Source: Numidum massiliense
Lineage (GTDB): Bacteria > Bacillota > Bacilli > Thermoactinomycetales > Novibacillaceae
Reading direction: 5' to 3'
DNA: 64,000 bases
Assembly (NCBI RefSeq): GCF_001375555.1
Contig: NZ_CTDZ01000009.1
Coordinates: 3,093,758-3,157,757 of the forward strand
The translations under genes were made by a program, and so were the position numbers. Below the pieces are notes generated by a model that saw only the letters and a program-made list of their open reading frames with translations, was not told the origin of the DNA and searched no databases. Of this stretch, positions 21,376 to 32,466 are shown piece by piece. Each line of letters begins with the position of its first letter. The first letter of the stretch is position 1.

Positions 21376-22455
21376 TTAAATATGACGGTCGACAAAAACT
21401 TGTTCTTGAATGCGTTTCAAGCCATCCTTGATCATACGCGCACGCACTTCGCCGATGCCGTCTACTTCGTCCAACTGTTCAGCCGTCGCGACAACGATCT
21501 TCGCCAAACTAGAAAATTTGCGGATCAAGTTTTCGACGACTGTCTGCGGCAGACGCGGAATTTTATGCAATAAGCGATAGCCGCGCGGCGCGACTGCCGC
21601 TTCTTCGACGTTGTCAATGCCGGTAAAGCCGATGATGCGCACAATGTGATTTTTGTCCAACAGTTCGTCGGAAGCTAATCCCCTCAGGCGCGTGAGCACT
21701 TTGTCGGTCGGCCGCTCCCCCGGATGGTTCACGTAATCTTTGATCAGCCACCGTTCTTCCGCTTCGACGCCGGCAACGAGCTCCTCGACTTGCATGCGAA
21801 TGAGACGCCCTTCCGTCCCTAACTCGTTAATGTATTGTTCAATTTCGTTTTTTATGCGTAGCACTTGTTCGAAGCGCTGAATCACCTTAGCGACGTCGTG
21901 TAACGTGACGAGATTTTCAAATTCGAGCGCCGACAAGTTCGTCATCGACTGATCGAGTACCGATTTGTACTTCTCCAACGTCTGTACAGCTTGGTTCGCT
22001 TTCGTCAGGATGACGCCGATATCTTTTAGCGCGTAGCGAAACTGTCCTTTGTACAACGTGATGACGTGGCGCCGTTGTGAAATCGAAATGACGAGTTTTC
22101 CCGTCTGTTTGGCCACCCGCTCCGCTGTTTGGTGGCGGATCCCCGTCTCTGCCGAATGAATCGCCGCATTCGGGTTTAAATGGGTGTTCGCGTACAAAAT
22201 GCGTTTCGCGTCACCTGATAAGATGATCCCGCCGTCCATTTTTGCCAATTCGTACAAGTACGCCGGTGAAAACGGACAATCGATGTGAAATCCGCCGCCA
22301 ATCACCTTTTCCATCTCATCGTCGTAACCGATGACGATGAGTGCCCCTGTCATGGCGCGGAGGACGTTATCTAAACCGTCTCGCAAGTCAGTGCCCGGGG
22401 CGACGAGGCGCAACACGTTACTCTTCTCGCGATCGTGCGCTGTTTCCTCAGGCAA
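21376..22455 (-). CDS. disA: DNA integrity scanning protein DisA with altered cyclase motifs
   Basis: DisA is an octameric DNA-scanning diadenylate cyclase that makes c-di-AMP. The protein is 359 residues and collinear with B. subtilis DisA: an N-terminal DAC domain, a linker helix bundle, and a C-terminal HhH DNA-binding domain ([20 protein letters not shown]). Two signature motifs differ from the family: DGA reads DGG (residues 74-76, D kept) and RHR reads RHQ (107-109). Both codons are clear in the sequence. I choose TTG 22453-22455, seven bases after GGGGGG. It overlaps the end of radA by 8 bases. Fold and context are certain; full cyclase activity is not. Confidence 0.95.
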   Translation of the reverse strand: MPEETAHDREKSNVLRLVAPGTDLRDGLDNVLRAMTGALIVIGYDDEMEKVIGGGFHIDCPFSPAYLYELAKMDGGIILSGDAKRILYANTHLNPNAAIHSAETGIRHQTAERVAKQTGKLVISISQRRHVITLYKGQFRYALKDIGVILTKANQAVQTLEKYKSVLDQSMTNLSALEFENLVTLHDVAKVIQRFEQVLRIKNEIEQYINELGTEGRLIRMQVEELVAGVEAEERWLIKDYVNHPGERPTDKVLTRLRGLASDELLDKNHIVRIIGFTGIDNVEEAAVAPRGYRLLHKIPRLPQTVVENLIRKFSSLAKIVVATAEQLDEVDGIGEVRARMIKDGLKRIQEQVFVDRHI

Positions 22456-23827
22456 ACACATTCCCCCCAAACGCGACTTCCATCGCCTCTTCTACCGAAC
22501 GTACGCCGCACAGTTCAATGTCTGTGGGCGGTTCCCACCCGCCGATGTTTTTTTGCGGAACGATGACGCGCTGGAACCCTAGTTTCGCCGCTTCGTGTAC
22601 GCGCTGTTCGATGCGTGTGACGGCGCGAATTTCTCCTGTCAGTCCGACTTCGCCGACGAACACATCGTGTGGTGAACTCGGGGTATCGCGAAAACTAGAG
22701 GCGATGCTGAGGGCGATGCCTAAGTCGACCGCCGGTTCGTCGAGCCGTACCCCTCCGGCGACGTTGACGTACGCGTCTTGATTTTGTAAAAATAGGCCGA
22801 TTCGCTTCTCCAACACAGCGATGAGTAAGGAGACGCGCTGATAGTCGACTCCCGTCGCCATGCGGCGCGGTGTAGCGAACGCGGTGGGGGTGACGAGTGC
22901 CTGTAGTTCGACGAGTACGGGCCGCGTCCCTTCTAAACTAGCGACGACGACCGATCCAGCCACTTTCTCGGGCCGCTCAGATAAAAATAGCTCGGACGGA
23001 TTTTCTACTTCGGAGAGCCCCGCCGCTTTCATCTCAAACAAGCCGATTTCGTTCGTCGACCCGAAGCGGTTTTTCACGGCGCGCACGATGCGGTACGTCG
23101 AGAAGCGTTCGCCCTCGAAATAGAGCACACAATCGACCATGTGCTCTAACAAGCGCGGTCCCGCGATTGCCCCTTCTTTCGTCACGTGGCCGACAATAAT
23201 GACGGCGATCCCCCGCAACTTCGCGATGCGCATGAGATGCGCCGTACACTCCCGCACTTGGGCGACACTGCCTGGCGCCGATGTGACGTCGGGGTGATAG
23301 ACGGTTTGAATCGAATCGATGACGACGAGGGTGGGGAGACTGTCCTCAATAAGCTGCTCGACGTGCGGCAAACTCGTCTCGGTCGCCACGTACAGCCGCT
23401 CGTTTAACGCGCCAATGCGGTCAGCGCGCAGTTTCAGCTGCTTCACCGATTCCTCGCCTGAGACGTACAGTACTTTTTGCTCGCGAACGGTCAACTCGTA
23501 CGAAGCTTGCAGTAACAACGTCGATTTCCCGATCCCCGGATCGCCGCCGACGAGAATGAGCGATCCAGGAACTAACCCGCCGCCGAGTACGCGGTTCAGT
23601 TCTTTAATCCCCGTATTGAAGCGGGGTTCATCGCCGGATACAAGCGATGTGATCGGCTTCGCGGCTGCCGCTTTCCCACCGCGGGCGCTGCGTGACAGCG
23701 CGCGCCCGTCCGGTTCCCGCTCTTCGACGAGCGTGTTCCACGCCCCGCACCCGGGACATTTCCCTAGCCATTTCGGTGCGATTAAGCCACACTGTTGACA
23801 GACGAATTTCGTTTTAACTTTCGCCAT
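22448..23827 (-). CDS. radA: DNA repair protein RadA
   Basis: RadA is a RecA-like ATPase that helps branch migration during recombination. Length is 459 residues. In order: a zinc finger (CQQCG and CPGCG), Walker [10 protein letters not shown] near residue 97, the RadA-specific KNRFG motif, and a C-terminal Lon-protease-like domain. In B. subtilis RadA also restrains DisA; here the two genes overlap and are co-translated, which fits that link. Confidence 0.97.
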   Translation of the reverse strand: MAKVKTKFVCQQCGLIAPKWLGKCPGCGAWNTLVEEREPDGRALSRSARGGKAAAAKPITSLVSGDEPRFNTGIKELNRVLGGGLVPGSLILVGGDPGIGKSTLLLQASYELTVREQKVLYVSGEESVKQLKLRADRIGALNERLYVATETSLPHVEQLIEDSLPTLVVIDSIQTVYHPDVTSAPGSVAQVRECTAHLMRIAKLRGIAVIIVGHVTKEGAIAGPRLLEHMVDCVLYFEGERFSTYRIVRAVKNRFGSTNEIGLFEMKAAGLSEVENPSELFLSERPEKVAGSVVVASLEGTRPVLVELQALVTPTAFATPRRMATGVDYQRVSLLIAVLEKRIGLFLQNQDAYVNVAGGVRLDEPAVDLGIALSIASSFRDTPSSPHDVFVGEVGLTGEIRAVTRIEQRVHEAAKLGFQRVIVPQKNIGGWEPPTDIELCGVRSVEEAMEVAFGGNVFA

Positions 23828-23958
23828 TCACCGCCCCCCAGTCACCGGTTAGCACTGTCCACTCTTGAAGCAGTCTACTATATATACGTATTCACTTTGA
23901 AACAAGTTTCATTTTTTCTAATGACAATAGAAATGTGTGACGACATTTTTACACCTTC

Positions 23959-23964
23959 ATTATA
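23959..23964 (-). promoter_or_regulatory. Extended -10 promoter for radA-disA-pssA
   Basis: A perfect TATAAT preceded by TGA (extended -10) on the minus strand, with no good -35 at the usual distance. It would give a leader of about 125 nt before radA. Upstream of it (24030-24062) lies a CCCCTC/GAGGGG hairpin, probably the end of the clpC transcript although no U-run follows. The rest of the 355-bp gap holds no gene. Confidence 0.6.
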
Positions 23965-24182
23965 TCACAGCCCTACAAAAGACAGTATGTCGCTATTTGG
24001 GTTTGCAGGGAACGCCGGGAAAGGAAGCCCATTTTATAGCAATGCCCCCTCGTGCGAATGCGCAGGAGGGGACTCAACTGTTTAGTGTATAACTGCTTTC
24101 TGTTATCTGTTAACAATGTTTTGCGAGAACGAGCGCCGGGGCTGCGAAGGGCGGTGTACCACATGTCACTCGCAATTTATAC

Positions 24183-26633
24183 TCAAGGTTGCGGCTGTGC
24201 CGACGGGCTACTATCTGTCTTTTGCACAGTGAGCTGGTCGTCTTGGACGTCGATCGCCACTGTATCGCCTTTTTTAACCGTAGCTTTCAACAATTCCTCT
24301 GACAGGCGGTCTTCAATGTGCTTCTGGATGGCGCGCCGGAGTGGCCGGGCACCGTACGCCTGATCGAAGCCTGTCTTCGCGAGCCACTTCTCAGCTGCGT
24401 CGCTAAGCTTAAAGTGAATGTCCTGCTCGGCGAGCCGCTTCCGCACTTGCTCGGCCATGAGCGTGACGATTTCTTGAATGTGCGCTTCGTTTAAGGAGTG
24501 GAAAACGATCACTTCATCGACGCGGTTTAAAAATTCCGGGCGGAAATGGTTCTTCAGTTCTTCCAGCACCTTGCTCTTCATATCGTCGTGACCGTCGTCG
24601 TTGTTGACAGCAAAGCCGAGTGATTTGTTTTTCCGGAGCGACTGAGCGCCCACGTTGGAGGTCATAATGACGACCGTGTTGCGGAAGTCGACCGTCCGCC
24701 CTTTTCCGTCCGTCAAACGCCCGTCTTCTAACACTTGCAGTAAAATGTTAAACACATCCGGATGCGCTTTTTCAATTTCGTCGAGCAATACGACCGCGTA
24801 CGGTTTGCGCCGCACTTTCTCCGTCAACTGTCCACCCTCTTCATAGCCGACGTATCCAGGAGGCGCCCCAACTAACCGCGCTGTCGTATGCTTCTCCATG
24901 TATTCCGACATATCTAAACGGACGAGAGCTTCTTCGTCACCGAAGAGCGCCTCGGCGAGGGCGCGACTCAGTTCCGTCTTCCCGACGCCAGTCGGCCCGA
25001 GGAAAATAAACGAACCGATCGGCCGCTTCGGATCTTTCAGGCCGGCGCGCGCACGGCGGATCGCCCGCGACACCGCTTTGACTGCCTCTTCTTGGCCGAT
25101 GACGCGTTGGTGTAAAATTTGTTCCATTTTTAGCAGCCGTTCCGACTCTGCTTCGGCAATTTTTTTCACCGGTATGCCGGTCCAACTCGCGCAAATTTCG
25201 GCAATGTCGTCACCGGTCACTTCCGAATCGTCCCGCCCTTGATCTTGTTTCCATTTGGCGCGCGTCACATCTAGCTTTTCGCGCAGTTTTTGCTCGTCGT
25301 CGCGTAAGCGCGCCGCTTTTTCAAACTCTTGACTTTGGACGGCGGCGTCTTTTTCTTTGCGAATGGCCTCTAACTGTTGCTCCATCTCTTTCAAGTTCGG
25401 CGGCATCGTGTAAGAACGCAAGCGTACTTTTGACGCCGCTTCGTCGACGAGGTCAATCGCTTTGTCCGGCAAGTAGCGGTCCGTAATGTAGCGATCAGAC
25501 AGTTTTACCGCCTGCTCGATCGCTTCGTCTGTTATTTTCACGCGGTGGTGTGCTTCGTAGCGGTCGCGCAACCCTTTTAATATGAGGATCGCTTCGTCCG
25601 GCGTCGGCGGTTCCACCGTGATCGGTTGGAAACGGCGTTCGAGGGCGGCGTCTTTTTCAATATGTTTGCGGTACTCGTCTAACGTCGTCGCCCCGATACA
25701 CTGTAGTTCGCCCCGCGCCAGCGCCGGTTTGAGAATGTTTGAAGCGTCGATCGCTCCTTCGGCTCCGCCGGCGCCGATTAACGTATGCAATTCGTCGATG
25801 AACAAAATGATGTTACTCGCCTGCCGAATCTCATCCATAATTTTCTTCAAGCGGTCTTCGAATTCGCCGCGGTATTTCGTCCCGGCGACGACGGTGCCCA
25901 TATCGAGCGTCATTACCCGCTTGTCACGCAGTATTTCCGGGATTTCGTTGTCGACGATTTTTTGCGCTAACCCTTCGGCGATCGCCGTCTTACCGACGCC
26001 TGGTTCCCCGATGAGCACAGGGTTGTTTTTCGTACGACGGCTAAGCACTTGAATGACGCGTTCGATTTCTTTACTGCGCCCGATGACCGGGTCGACGTCA
26101 CCTTCCTTGGCGGTAGCGGTCAGATCGCGCGCCAAACTGTCAAGTGTCGGCGTGTTCGCGTTGTTGCTCCGCCCTGCTTGATTCGAAGCGACGGCCTCGT
26201 TTGAACCTAACAGTTGCAACACTTGTTGCCGCGCTTTATTGAGACTGACTCCTAAGTTGTTCAGCACGCGGGCAGCGACACCTTCCCCTTCGCGAATGAG
26301 GCCGAGCAAGATGTGTTCCGTTCCGACATACGTGTGACCGAGCTTGCGCGCTTCGTCCATCGATAGTTCCATCACTTTTTTTGCGCGCGGCGTGTAGGCT
26401 GGCGTACCCAGTTGTTCTCCCCCGCGGCCGATGAGCGCCTCGACTTCGTTATGGATTTTTTCTAAATTTAGGCCTAGGCCGATGAGTGCCTTGGCGGCAA
26501 TCCCTTCACCTTCCCGCACTAGGCCGAGTAAAATGTGCTCCGTACCGATGTTGTTGTGTCCGAGCCGCGCGGCTTCGTCCTGCGCGAGCGCGAGAACTTT
26601 TTGCGCGCGCTCTGTCAATCGACCAAACATCAT
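24183..26633 (-). CDS. clpC: ATP-dependent Clp protease ATPase subunit ClpC
   Basis: ClpC unfolds substrates, including arginine-phosphorylated proteins marked by McsB, for ClpP. Length is 816 residues. In order: two Clp-N repeats ([30 protein letters not shown]), AAA module 1 with Walker A GEPGVGKT, a UVR-containing M-domain coiled coil (about 410-480), and AAA module 2 with GPTGVGKT and pore loop GYVGY. The ATG at 26633 ([10 protein letters not shown]) follows AAAGGAGTG. The last residues (SSPSAQPQP) are a short unstructured tail. Confidence 0.98.
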   Translation of the reverse strand: MMFGRLTERAQKVLALAQDEAARLGHNNIGTEHILLGLVREGEGIAAKALIGLGLNLEKIHNEVEALIGRGGEQLGTPAYTPRAKKVMELSMDEARKLGHTYVGTEHILLGLIREGEGVAARVLNNLGVSLNKARQQVLQLLGSNEAVASNQAGRSNNANTPTLDSLARDLTATAKEGDVDPVIGRSKEIERVIQVLSRRTKNNPVLIGEPGVGKTAIAEGLAQKIVDNEIPEILRDKRVMTLDMGTVVAGTKYRGEFEDRLKKIMDEIRQASNIILFIDELHTLIGAGGAEGAIDASNILKPALARGELQCIGATTLDEYRKHIEKDAALERRFQPITVEPPTPDEAILILKGLRDRYEAHHRVKITDEAIEQAVKLSDRYITDRYLPDKAIDLVDEAASKVRLRSYTMPPNLKEMEQQLEAIRKEKDAAVQSQEFEKAARLRDDEQKLREKLDVTRAKWKQDQGRDDSEVTGDDIAEICASWTGIPVKKIAEAESERLLKMEQILHQRVIGQEEAVKAVSRAIRRARAGLKDPKRPIGSFIFLGPTGVGKTELSRALAEALFGDEEALVRLDMSEYMEKHTTARLVGAPPGYVGYEEGGQLTEKVRRKPYAVVLLDEIEKAHPDVFNILLQVLEDGRLTDGKGRTVDFRNTVVIMTSNVGAQSLRKNKSLGFAVNNDDGHDDMKSKVLEELKNHFRPEFLNRVDEVIVFHSLNEAHIQEIVTLMAEQVRKRLAEQDIHFKLSDAAEKWLAKTGFDQAYGARPLRRAIQKHIEDRLSEELLKATVKKGDTVAIDVQDDQLTVQKTDSSPSAQPQP

Positions 26634-26746
26634 ACACAAACACTCCTTTTATCGTTATCGTTAACTCTTTATACGGCATGCCTATTAGCGTGCCTTGCAT
26701 TACGTACCGTACGAGCGTCTGACTAGCACTTGAACTCCTAAGGTCG

Positions 26747-27823
26747 TCAATCTTCACCATTACCGCGACCGAGGCGCTCGCGAATCAAACTGGCGCGGCA
26801 CACGTCCCGTTCGTCCGTGTCGAGTTGTCGACCGGAGATGTGTTGCAAAAAGCCTGGCTGCGTCTGCACTATCAGTTCATTTAATATCGTTGCCGAAATG
26901 CCGCTCACTAAACCGAGATCGATCCCTAAACGCAGATCAGACAAACGGCGCATCGCCTCTTTACTGTCGACGACGCGAGCGTGAGCCAAAACGCCGAGTG
27001 ACCGCTGCACGCGGTCTTCCAACTTTACGCGCACCTCGTGCATTAACTGTTCGCGCGCGCGTTGCTCGTGGTGAACGAGTTGTAGCGCGACGCTGGAGAT
27101 TTTATCGACAATTTCTGTTTCCGACTGTCCTAACGTCACTTGATTCGATATTTGAAATAAACTGCCCACCGCCTCACTACCTTCACCGTATATGCCTCTG
27201 ACAGCGAGTCCCACTTGTGTGACCGCCGGAAGGATGCGATTAATTTGCTGTGTCATGACGAGTGCCGGAAGATGCATCATCACCGATGCGCGGACACCTG
27301 TACCGACATTCGTCGGGCAGCTCGTTAAATAGCCTAACGTTTCGTCAAAAGCGTAGTCGAGCCGTTCTTCAAAAAAATCGTCAATGCGACTAGCTAGCGC
27401 CCACGCTTCCTTCAGTTGCAACCCGGGGAATAAACATTGAATGCGCAAGTGGTCTTCCGCGTTGACCATCACACTAACCGCTTCGTCGCCGCTTAAAACG
27501 ACGGCCCCGTGACGCGATTCGTCGGCAAGCGCTGGGCTAACGAGATGCTTTTCAACTAACACCCGCTGTTGCAGCGGCGTGAGGTCGTCCATGTGCAGCA
27601 ATTCCGCTCCCACAAGATGCTCCGTTTGTGGCAATTGGGCGAGTGTTTGCTCGGTGCGCGTCACGACTTCCGCCGCTTGTGAGGCAGTCGCCAACATCGG
27701 AAACGGAAGGTCCGAAATGTTTCGCGCGATGCGCACGCGACTACTGATGACGATGTCTGAATGCGGGCCTTTTCCTTTCATCCACTCACTGACTGGATTG
27801 TTCATAAACCGTTGTAAAGACAA
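26747..27823 (-). CDS. mcsB: Protein-arginine kinase McsB
   Basis: McsB phosphorylates arginines on CtsR and damaged proteins, tagging them for ClpCP. It is related to phosphagen kinases. The 358-residue protein keeps the ATP-binding arginines (ISSRVRIARN near residue 28), the catalytic loop LTSCPTNVGTGVRAS and the C-terminal domain. The start is a TTG at 27823 (MSLQRFMNNPVSEW), eight bases after GGGGGG. It follows mcsA by 12 bases in the ctsR operon. Confidence 0.96.
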   Translation of the reverse strand: MSLQRFMNNPVSEWMKGKGPHSDIVISSRVRIARNISDLPFPMLATASQAAEVVTRTEQTLAQLPQTEHLVGAELLHMDDLTPLQQRVLVEKHLVSPALADESRHGAVVLSGDEAVSVMVNAEDHLRIQCLFPGLQLKEAWALASRIDDFFEERLDYAFDETLGYLTSCPTNVGTGVRASVMMHLPALVMTQQINRILPAVTQVGLAVRGIYGEGSEAVGSLFQISNQVTLGQSETEIVDKISSVALQLVHHEQRAREQLMHEVRVKLEDRVQRSLGVLAHARVVDSKEAMRRLSDLRLGIDLGLVSGISATILNELIVQTQPGFLQHISGRQLDTDERDVCRASLIRERLGRGNGED

Positions 27824-27835
27824 AACCGATCCCCC

Positions 27836-28351
27836 CTACTGATCCCGCTCGAGCTCGCGAATGCGGTCGCGAACGTGCGCCGCTTCCTCGAACTCCTCTT
27901 TGGCAACTAGTTGTGCAAGCCTCTGTTTTAGCTCACTCAATTCGCGACGTCGTTTTAAATGTTCGCCCCTGCGGGCTGGCAATTTTCCGCTGTGCTGGGT
28001 ATTACCGTGTACGCGGCGAATGAGCGGCTCTAAGACAGGCTCAAAATAGTGGTAACAGTCACTGCACCCGAAGCGGCCGATTTTACTAAACTGCTGGTAA
28101 GTCATCCCGCACGTTTCACAGCGCAACTGCCCTGAGTCACCGGTCCGCGGCCTATTATCGGCGTCAAAAAAATCCGTATTTAACATACCTGCTAGCAAGT
28201 TATGAATGGAAAAGCCGTTATGCCAGTCAGGCAGAAACTCCCCTTTTTCCTTAGCGCACGGTTCACAAATGTGAAACTCCGTCTTCTCCCCGTTAACGAT
28301 TTTCGTAAAGTGCAATGTCGCCGGTCGCTTTCCACATTCTTGACAAAGCAT
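27836..28351 (-). CDS. mcsA: McsA, zinc-finger activator of McsB
   Basis: McsA binds and activates the McsB kinase. Length is 171 residues. Two treble-clef-like zinc modules are seen as CQECGKRPA, CEPCAKE, then CETCGMTY and CSDCYHYF. The C-terminal UVR domain (LKQRLAQLVAKEEFEEAA) mediates contacts with ClpC. The ATG lies 4 bases after ctsR. Confidence 0.96.
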   Translation of the reverse strand: MLCQECGKRPATLHFTKIVNGEKTEFHICEPCAKEKGEFLPDWHNGFSIHNLLAGMLNTDFFDADNRPRTGDSGQLRCETCGMTYQQFSKIGRFGCSDCYHYFEPVLEPLIRRVHGNTQHSGKLPARRGEHLKRRRELSELKQRLAQLVAKEEFEEAAHVRDRIRELERDQ

Positions 28352-28355
28352 GCAC

Positions 28356-28829
28356 TTATCCCCTTTCTGTGCGCACCACTAAGCTCCTAATGAATGCCAA
28401 CATGATGTTGGCGCGTAGTTGGTCGCGAATCGGTGTCGGCACTTTAATGACTTCTCGCGAGATCGCGGCTCGCATCAGATGCGCTTCACGCGTGGTCACC
28501 ATATCTTGTTCGTACAGCTGTTCGATCACACCTTCTGCTGCCGTCTCCGTTATGCTGCCCCCGATTAATTTTACGATGTTGTCGTACCACGCTTTCGGGC
28601 ACGTCCACTCTATTTTGGAGATGCGGATGTAGCCACCGCCTCCCCGTTTGCTCTCTACGTGATAACCTTGTTCTACGGTAAAGCGCGTACTGATGACGTA
28701 ATTAATTTGCGATGGCACGCACTGAAACATTTTGGCGAGTTCGCTGCGTTGGATCTCGAGAGAACCGTCACCGCACTGCGCGAGTATTTGCTTGATGTGC
28801 TGCTCGATGATGTCCGAAATATTCGCCAT
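28356..28829 (-). CDS. ctsR: Transcriptional repressor CtsR
   Basis: CtsR represses class III heat-shock genes and itself. Length is 157 residues. The winged helix-turn-helix domain (FQCVPSQINYVISTRFT) and the glycine-rich wing (ESKRGGGGYIRI), which acts as the heat sensor in the family, are both intact. The binding sites are visible directly upstream at its own promoter, so autoregulation is expected. Confidence 0.97.
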   Translation of the reverse strand: MANISDIIEQHIKQILAQCGDGSLEIQRSELAKMFQCVPSQINYVISTRFTVEQGYHVESKRGGGGYIRISKIEWTCPKAWYDNIVKLIGGSITETAAEGVIEQLYEQDMVTTREAHLMRAAISREVIKVPTPIRDQLRANIMLAFIRSLVVRTERG

Positions 28830-28840
28830 ATCCCGCCTCC

Positions 28841-28863
28841 GTTGACCTTGACTAACTTTGACC
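28841..28863 (-). promoter_or_regulatory. CtsR operator
   Basis: On the minus strand the heptads GGTCAAA and AGTCAAG (28857-28863 and 28847-28853) are separated by three bases, the exact spacing of CtsR boxes. A third, partial GGTCAAC follows directly. The site lies between the -10 and the ctsR start. Confidence 0.85.
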
Positions 28864-28873
28864 TTATGTCTTT

Positions 28874-28902
28874 ATTATATAAAGTGTGCCGCCGTTTGAC
28901 AA
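28874..28902 (-). promoter_or_regulatory. sigma-A promoter for ctsR-mcsA-mcsB-clpC
   Basis: -35 TTGTCA (28897-28902), a 17-bp spacer, and perfect -10 TATAAT (28874-28879) on the minus strand, directly before the CtsR operator. Confidence 0.85.
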
Positions 28903-28965
28903 GTGGCGGAGGCCAATTTATTTCTTATATTGCCCTAACCAGGTGGTGCGATATACAAAATTTCA

Positions 28966-29012
28966 AAAAAAACTTGGTTCCGCCACGACGGCGAAACCAA
29001 GTTTTTGAAAAG
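28966..29012 (-). terminator. Intrinsic terminator upstream of ctsR
   Basis: A long hairpin AAACTTGGTTtCGCC/GGCGgAACCAAGTTT followed on the minus strand by a run of T. It ends the NlpC/P60 transcript after about 170 nt of structured 3' region. Confidence 0.9.
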
Positions 29013-29177
29013 TAGTTGTTCGAAAGGCCCCGATATGATGACTGTCGTTTATGGTGCTACCATCAGTCGCTTCTCGAACAATTACTTGCACGCCTGTCGG
29101 AACATCCCCATGGTGCTTCCGACAGTTGTATCATTAGTGAAAGGTCTCTTCACTCACCGATCACGGTTCGTTAACGT
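29013..29177 (-). ncRNA. Structured 3' region of the NlpC/P60 transcript, function unknown
   Basis: Between the stop codon and the terminator the minus-strand RNA can form three stems in a row. These are AGTGAA/TTCACT, then a perfect 9-bp CTGTCGGAA/TTCCGACAG (29092-29124), then an 8-bp TTGTTCGA/TCGAACAA (29024-29084). The last encloses a nested GACTG/CAGTC and ATGGT-AGC-ACCAT. The word GCACCAT recurs in two of the stems. I do not recognise the element; it may be a 3' UTR, a processed small RNA, or an RNA gene of its own. Confidence 0.45.
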
Positions 29178-30440
29178 CTAATGCAGCTTTTTCGTCCCCA
29201 TATAATGGCTTCCCCAGTATGGGCCGTAGACGTTGCTAATTTCTACACCGGAACTTGCGGAGTGAATGAACAAGTTACCGCCGATGTAAATACCCGCGTG
29301 AGTGGCACCTGGAGCACTATACGTGCTATGGAAGAAGACGACGTCCCCTTGTTTTTTCTTGGATACGCGCTTCCCTTTGTTCCACATCGCTTGAGTCGTG
29401 CGCGGTAAGTGTACGCCCTGCTTTTTGTACACGTAAAGGAGAAAGCCGCTGCAATCAAAGCCGCCCGGTGATGTCCCGCCCCAACGGTAGGGAGTGCCGA
29501 GATGCCGCTTTGCCTCTTTAACGAGCTTTTTCGTGTTGAGTCCTTTTTTCTTCTTCGGTGCTTTCTTGCTCTTCTTTTTCTTTTTAACTGGCTTTACTTT
29601 CCCTTTCACCGCATCGTTCACTTTCTTAATCGTCTGCGGACCAGCGACGCCAGTCACTTTCATACCGTAAGCCCACTGAAAGTCTTTGACAGCTTTCTGT
29701 GTCACTGTGCCGTAATAGCCAGTCACACCGACTTTAAAGTAGCCGAGTTTTTTTAGCTTCTTTTGCAAGTCAGTAACGGCTTTACCAGTTGAACCGATGC
29801 GCAGCGTCTTAACTTTTTTTGCTGGCTTCTTTGCCGACTTTTTGGTAGTTTTCTTGGCTGGCTTTTTCTTCGCCTTTTTCGCCTTAGCCGCTTTATTGAT
29901 CTTAGCAATCGTTTTTGACCCTGCGATTCCGTTTGCCTTTAGCTTGTGCTTCTTCTGGAATGCCTTCACGGCATTCTTAGTGATTGGGCCGTAGTAACCA
30001 GTGACGTTCGTTTTAAAGTAGCCGAGTCTTTTCAACTTCGACTGAAGATCCTTTACTTTCTTACCGCTCATTCCTTGGCGCAGCGTCTTCGCCTTTTTGG
30101 AACTGCCCGACGCTTTAGAGGTAACTGCTTTACCTTTTTTTACACCTAGCGCTCGGAACGTACGCTTGTCGACGACGCCGCTCGCCTTAACCTTATGGGC
30201 GCGTTGAAAGTCTTTCACGGCTTTCGTCGTAATCGGCCCAAAGTAGCCCGTCGACTTTTTGTACTTGAAATAGCCTTTCTTCTTCAACTTGTCCTGCAGC
30301 TGCTTCACATCTTTATGACTCATGCCTTCCCGGAGCGTTTGATCCCCGAGTGCGGCATAACTGTTCAGGGGTACTGCGAATAGCGCGACCCCAAGTGTCA
30401 ATGCTAAGAGACGCTTCATAAAGGTTTGGAAGCGTGACAC
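29178..30440 (-). CDS. Secreted NlpC/P60 peptidoglycan hydrolase with three PG-binding repeats
   Basis: A 420-residue secreted cell-wall enzyme. A signal peptide (about residues 8-29, FMKRLLALTLGVALFAVPL) is followed by three PG_binding_1 repeats at about 36-97, 117-182 and 211-277. Each ends in a G-YFGPIT or G-YYGPIT-type motif. They are joined by Lys/Ala-rich linkers, and the NlpC/P60 domain occupies the last 120 residues. The catalytic triad appears as DCSGFLLY, HAGIYIG and the following HSAS. It probably cuts D-Glu-DAP peptide bonds. The start is GTG 30440, after GGGGAGGT. It occupies the position where B. subtilis has rRNA operons, between lysS and ctsR. Confidence 0.93.
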   Translation of the reverse strand: MSRFQTFMKRLLALTLGVALFAVPLNSYAALGDQTLREGMSHKDVKQLQDKLKKKGYFKYKKSTGYFGPITTKAVKDFQRAHKVKASGVVDKRTFRALGVKKGKAVTSKASGSSKKAKTLRQGMSGKKVKDLQSKLKRLGYFKTNVTGYYGPITKNAVKAFQKKHKLKANGIAGSKTIAKINKAAKAKKAKKKPAKKTTKKSAKKPAKKVKTLRIGSTGKAVTDLQKKLKKLGYFKVGVTGYYGTVTQKAVKDFQWAYGMKVTGVAGPQTIKKVNDAVKGKVKPVKKKKKSKKAPKKKKGLNTKKLVKEAKRHLGTPYRWGGTSPGGFDCSGFLLYVYKKQGVHLPRTTQAMWNKGKRVSKKKQGDVVFFHSTYSAPGATHAGIYIGGNLFIHSASSGVEISNVYGPYWGSHYMGTKKLH

Positions 30441-30795
30441 TAATGTTTACCTCCCCTTACTCTTTCATCTGTGTATTCGATGATCCCCTTATCCGCAAGA
30501 TGTAGTCTATGTGTATACATGCCCTTGTCGGAATGTCTGTCCGCTACCCTCCTTTCGCTTTGCTATTGCACCTGTTGTATAGCACCTTGCTGTATATTAC
30601 CAACAATAACACACTTGCGGACAAAATTGGTAGAGTTATTTTTTCGCCTCAGTCACCACCTCCTTATTCACACGTACTTGCTCTAGCTAGTGTCAACGAG
30701 GTGTCTGGCGTGAAATGAGCATTCAAACAGGCTAACGTCGCTCGGGAAAAAAAAGTTTCAACACGTGTAAAAAAACCGTTCCAGAGGGCAATTGA
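30441..30795 (-). promoter_or_regulatory. Leader of the NlpC/P60 gene with a long-range helix
   Basis: There is no protein gene here. On the minus strand TTGTCCGCAAG (30614-30624) can pair with CTTGCGGATAA (30489-30499), giving 11 pairs with one G-U and enclosing 114 nt. Inside it TGCTAT/ATAGCA forms a 6-bp hairpin. Near 30650-30665 an AAGGAGGTG precedes a 6-codon frame (GTG ACT GAG GCG AAA AAA TAA). The whole looks like a regulatory leader, but I cannot match it to a known riboswitch class, including the c-di-AMP one common at such genes. Confidence 0.4.
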
Positions 30796-30834
30796 AACAT
30801 CCCCTTCTGCATGGACAGAAGGGGATGTTTTTTT
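30796..30834 (-). terminator. Hairpin terminator after lysS
   Basis: A 13-bp perfect stem ACATCCCCTTCTG/CAGAAGGGGATGT with a 6-base loop. The longer T tract is on the plus strand, so it may work in both directions. It ends the fol-lysS transcript. Confidence 0.75.
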
Positions 30835-30847
30835 GTCACACCGTTTT

Positions 30848-32356
<1,509 letters not shown>

Positions 32357-32466
32357 TTAACGGCAGCCGCATCGCGAATAAGAGAACCCGACGGCTATGG
32401 CCCCCGGGGGTTCACTCGCACATAATATTTTAGTTATACCACAAAAAGTATTGCTTTCACAGGACG

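Noticed and set aside
30441-30795. c-di-AMP (ydaO-type) riboswitch
   Set aside because: Expected from the gene type, but the conserved core of that class is not found; kept only as an unknown leader.
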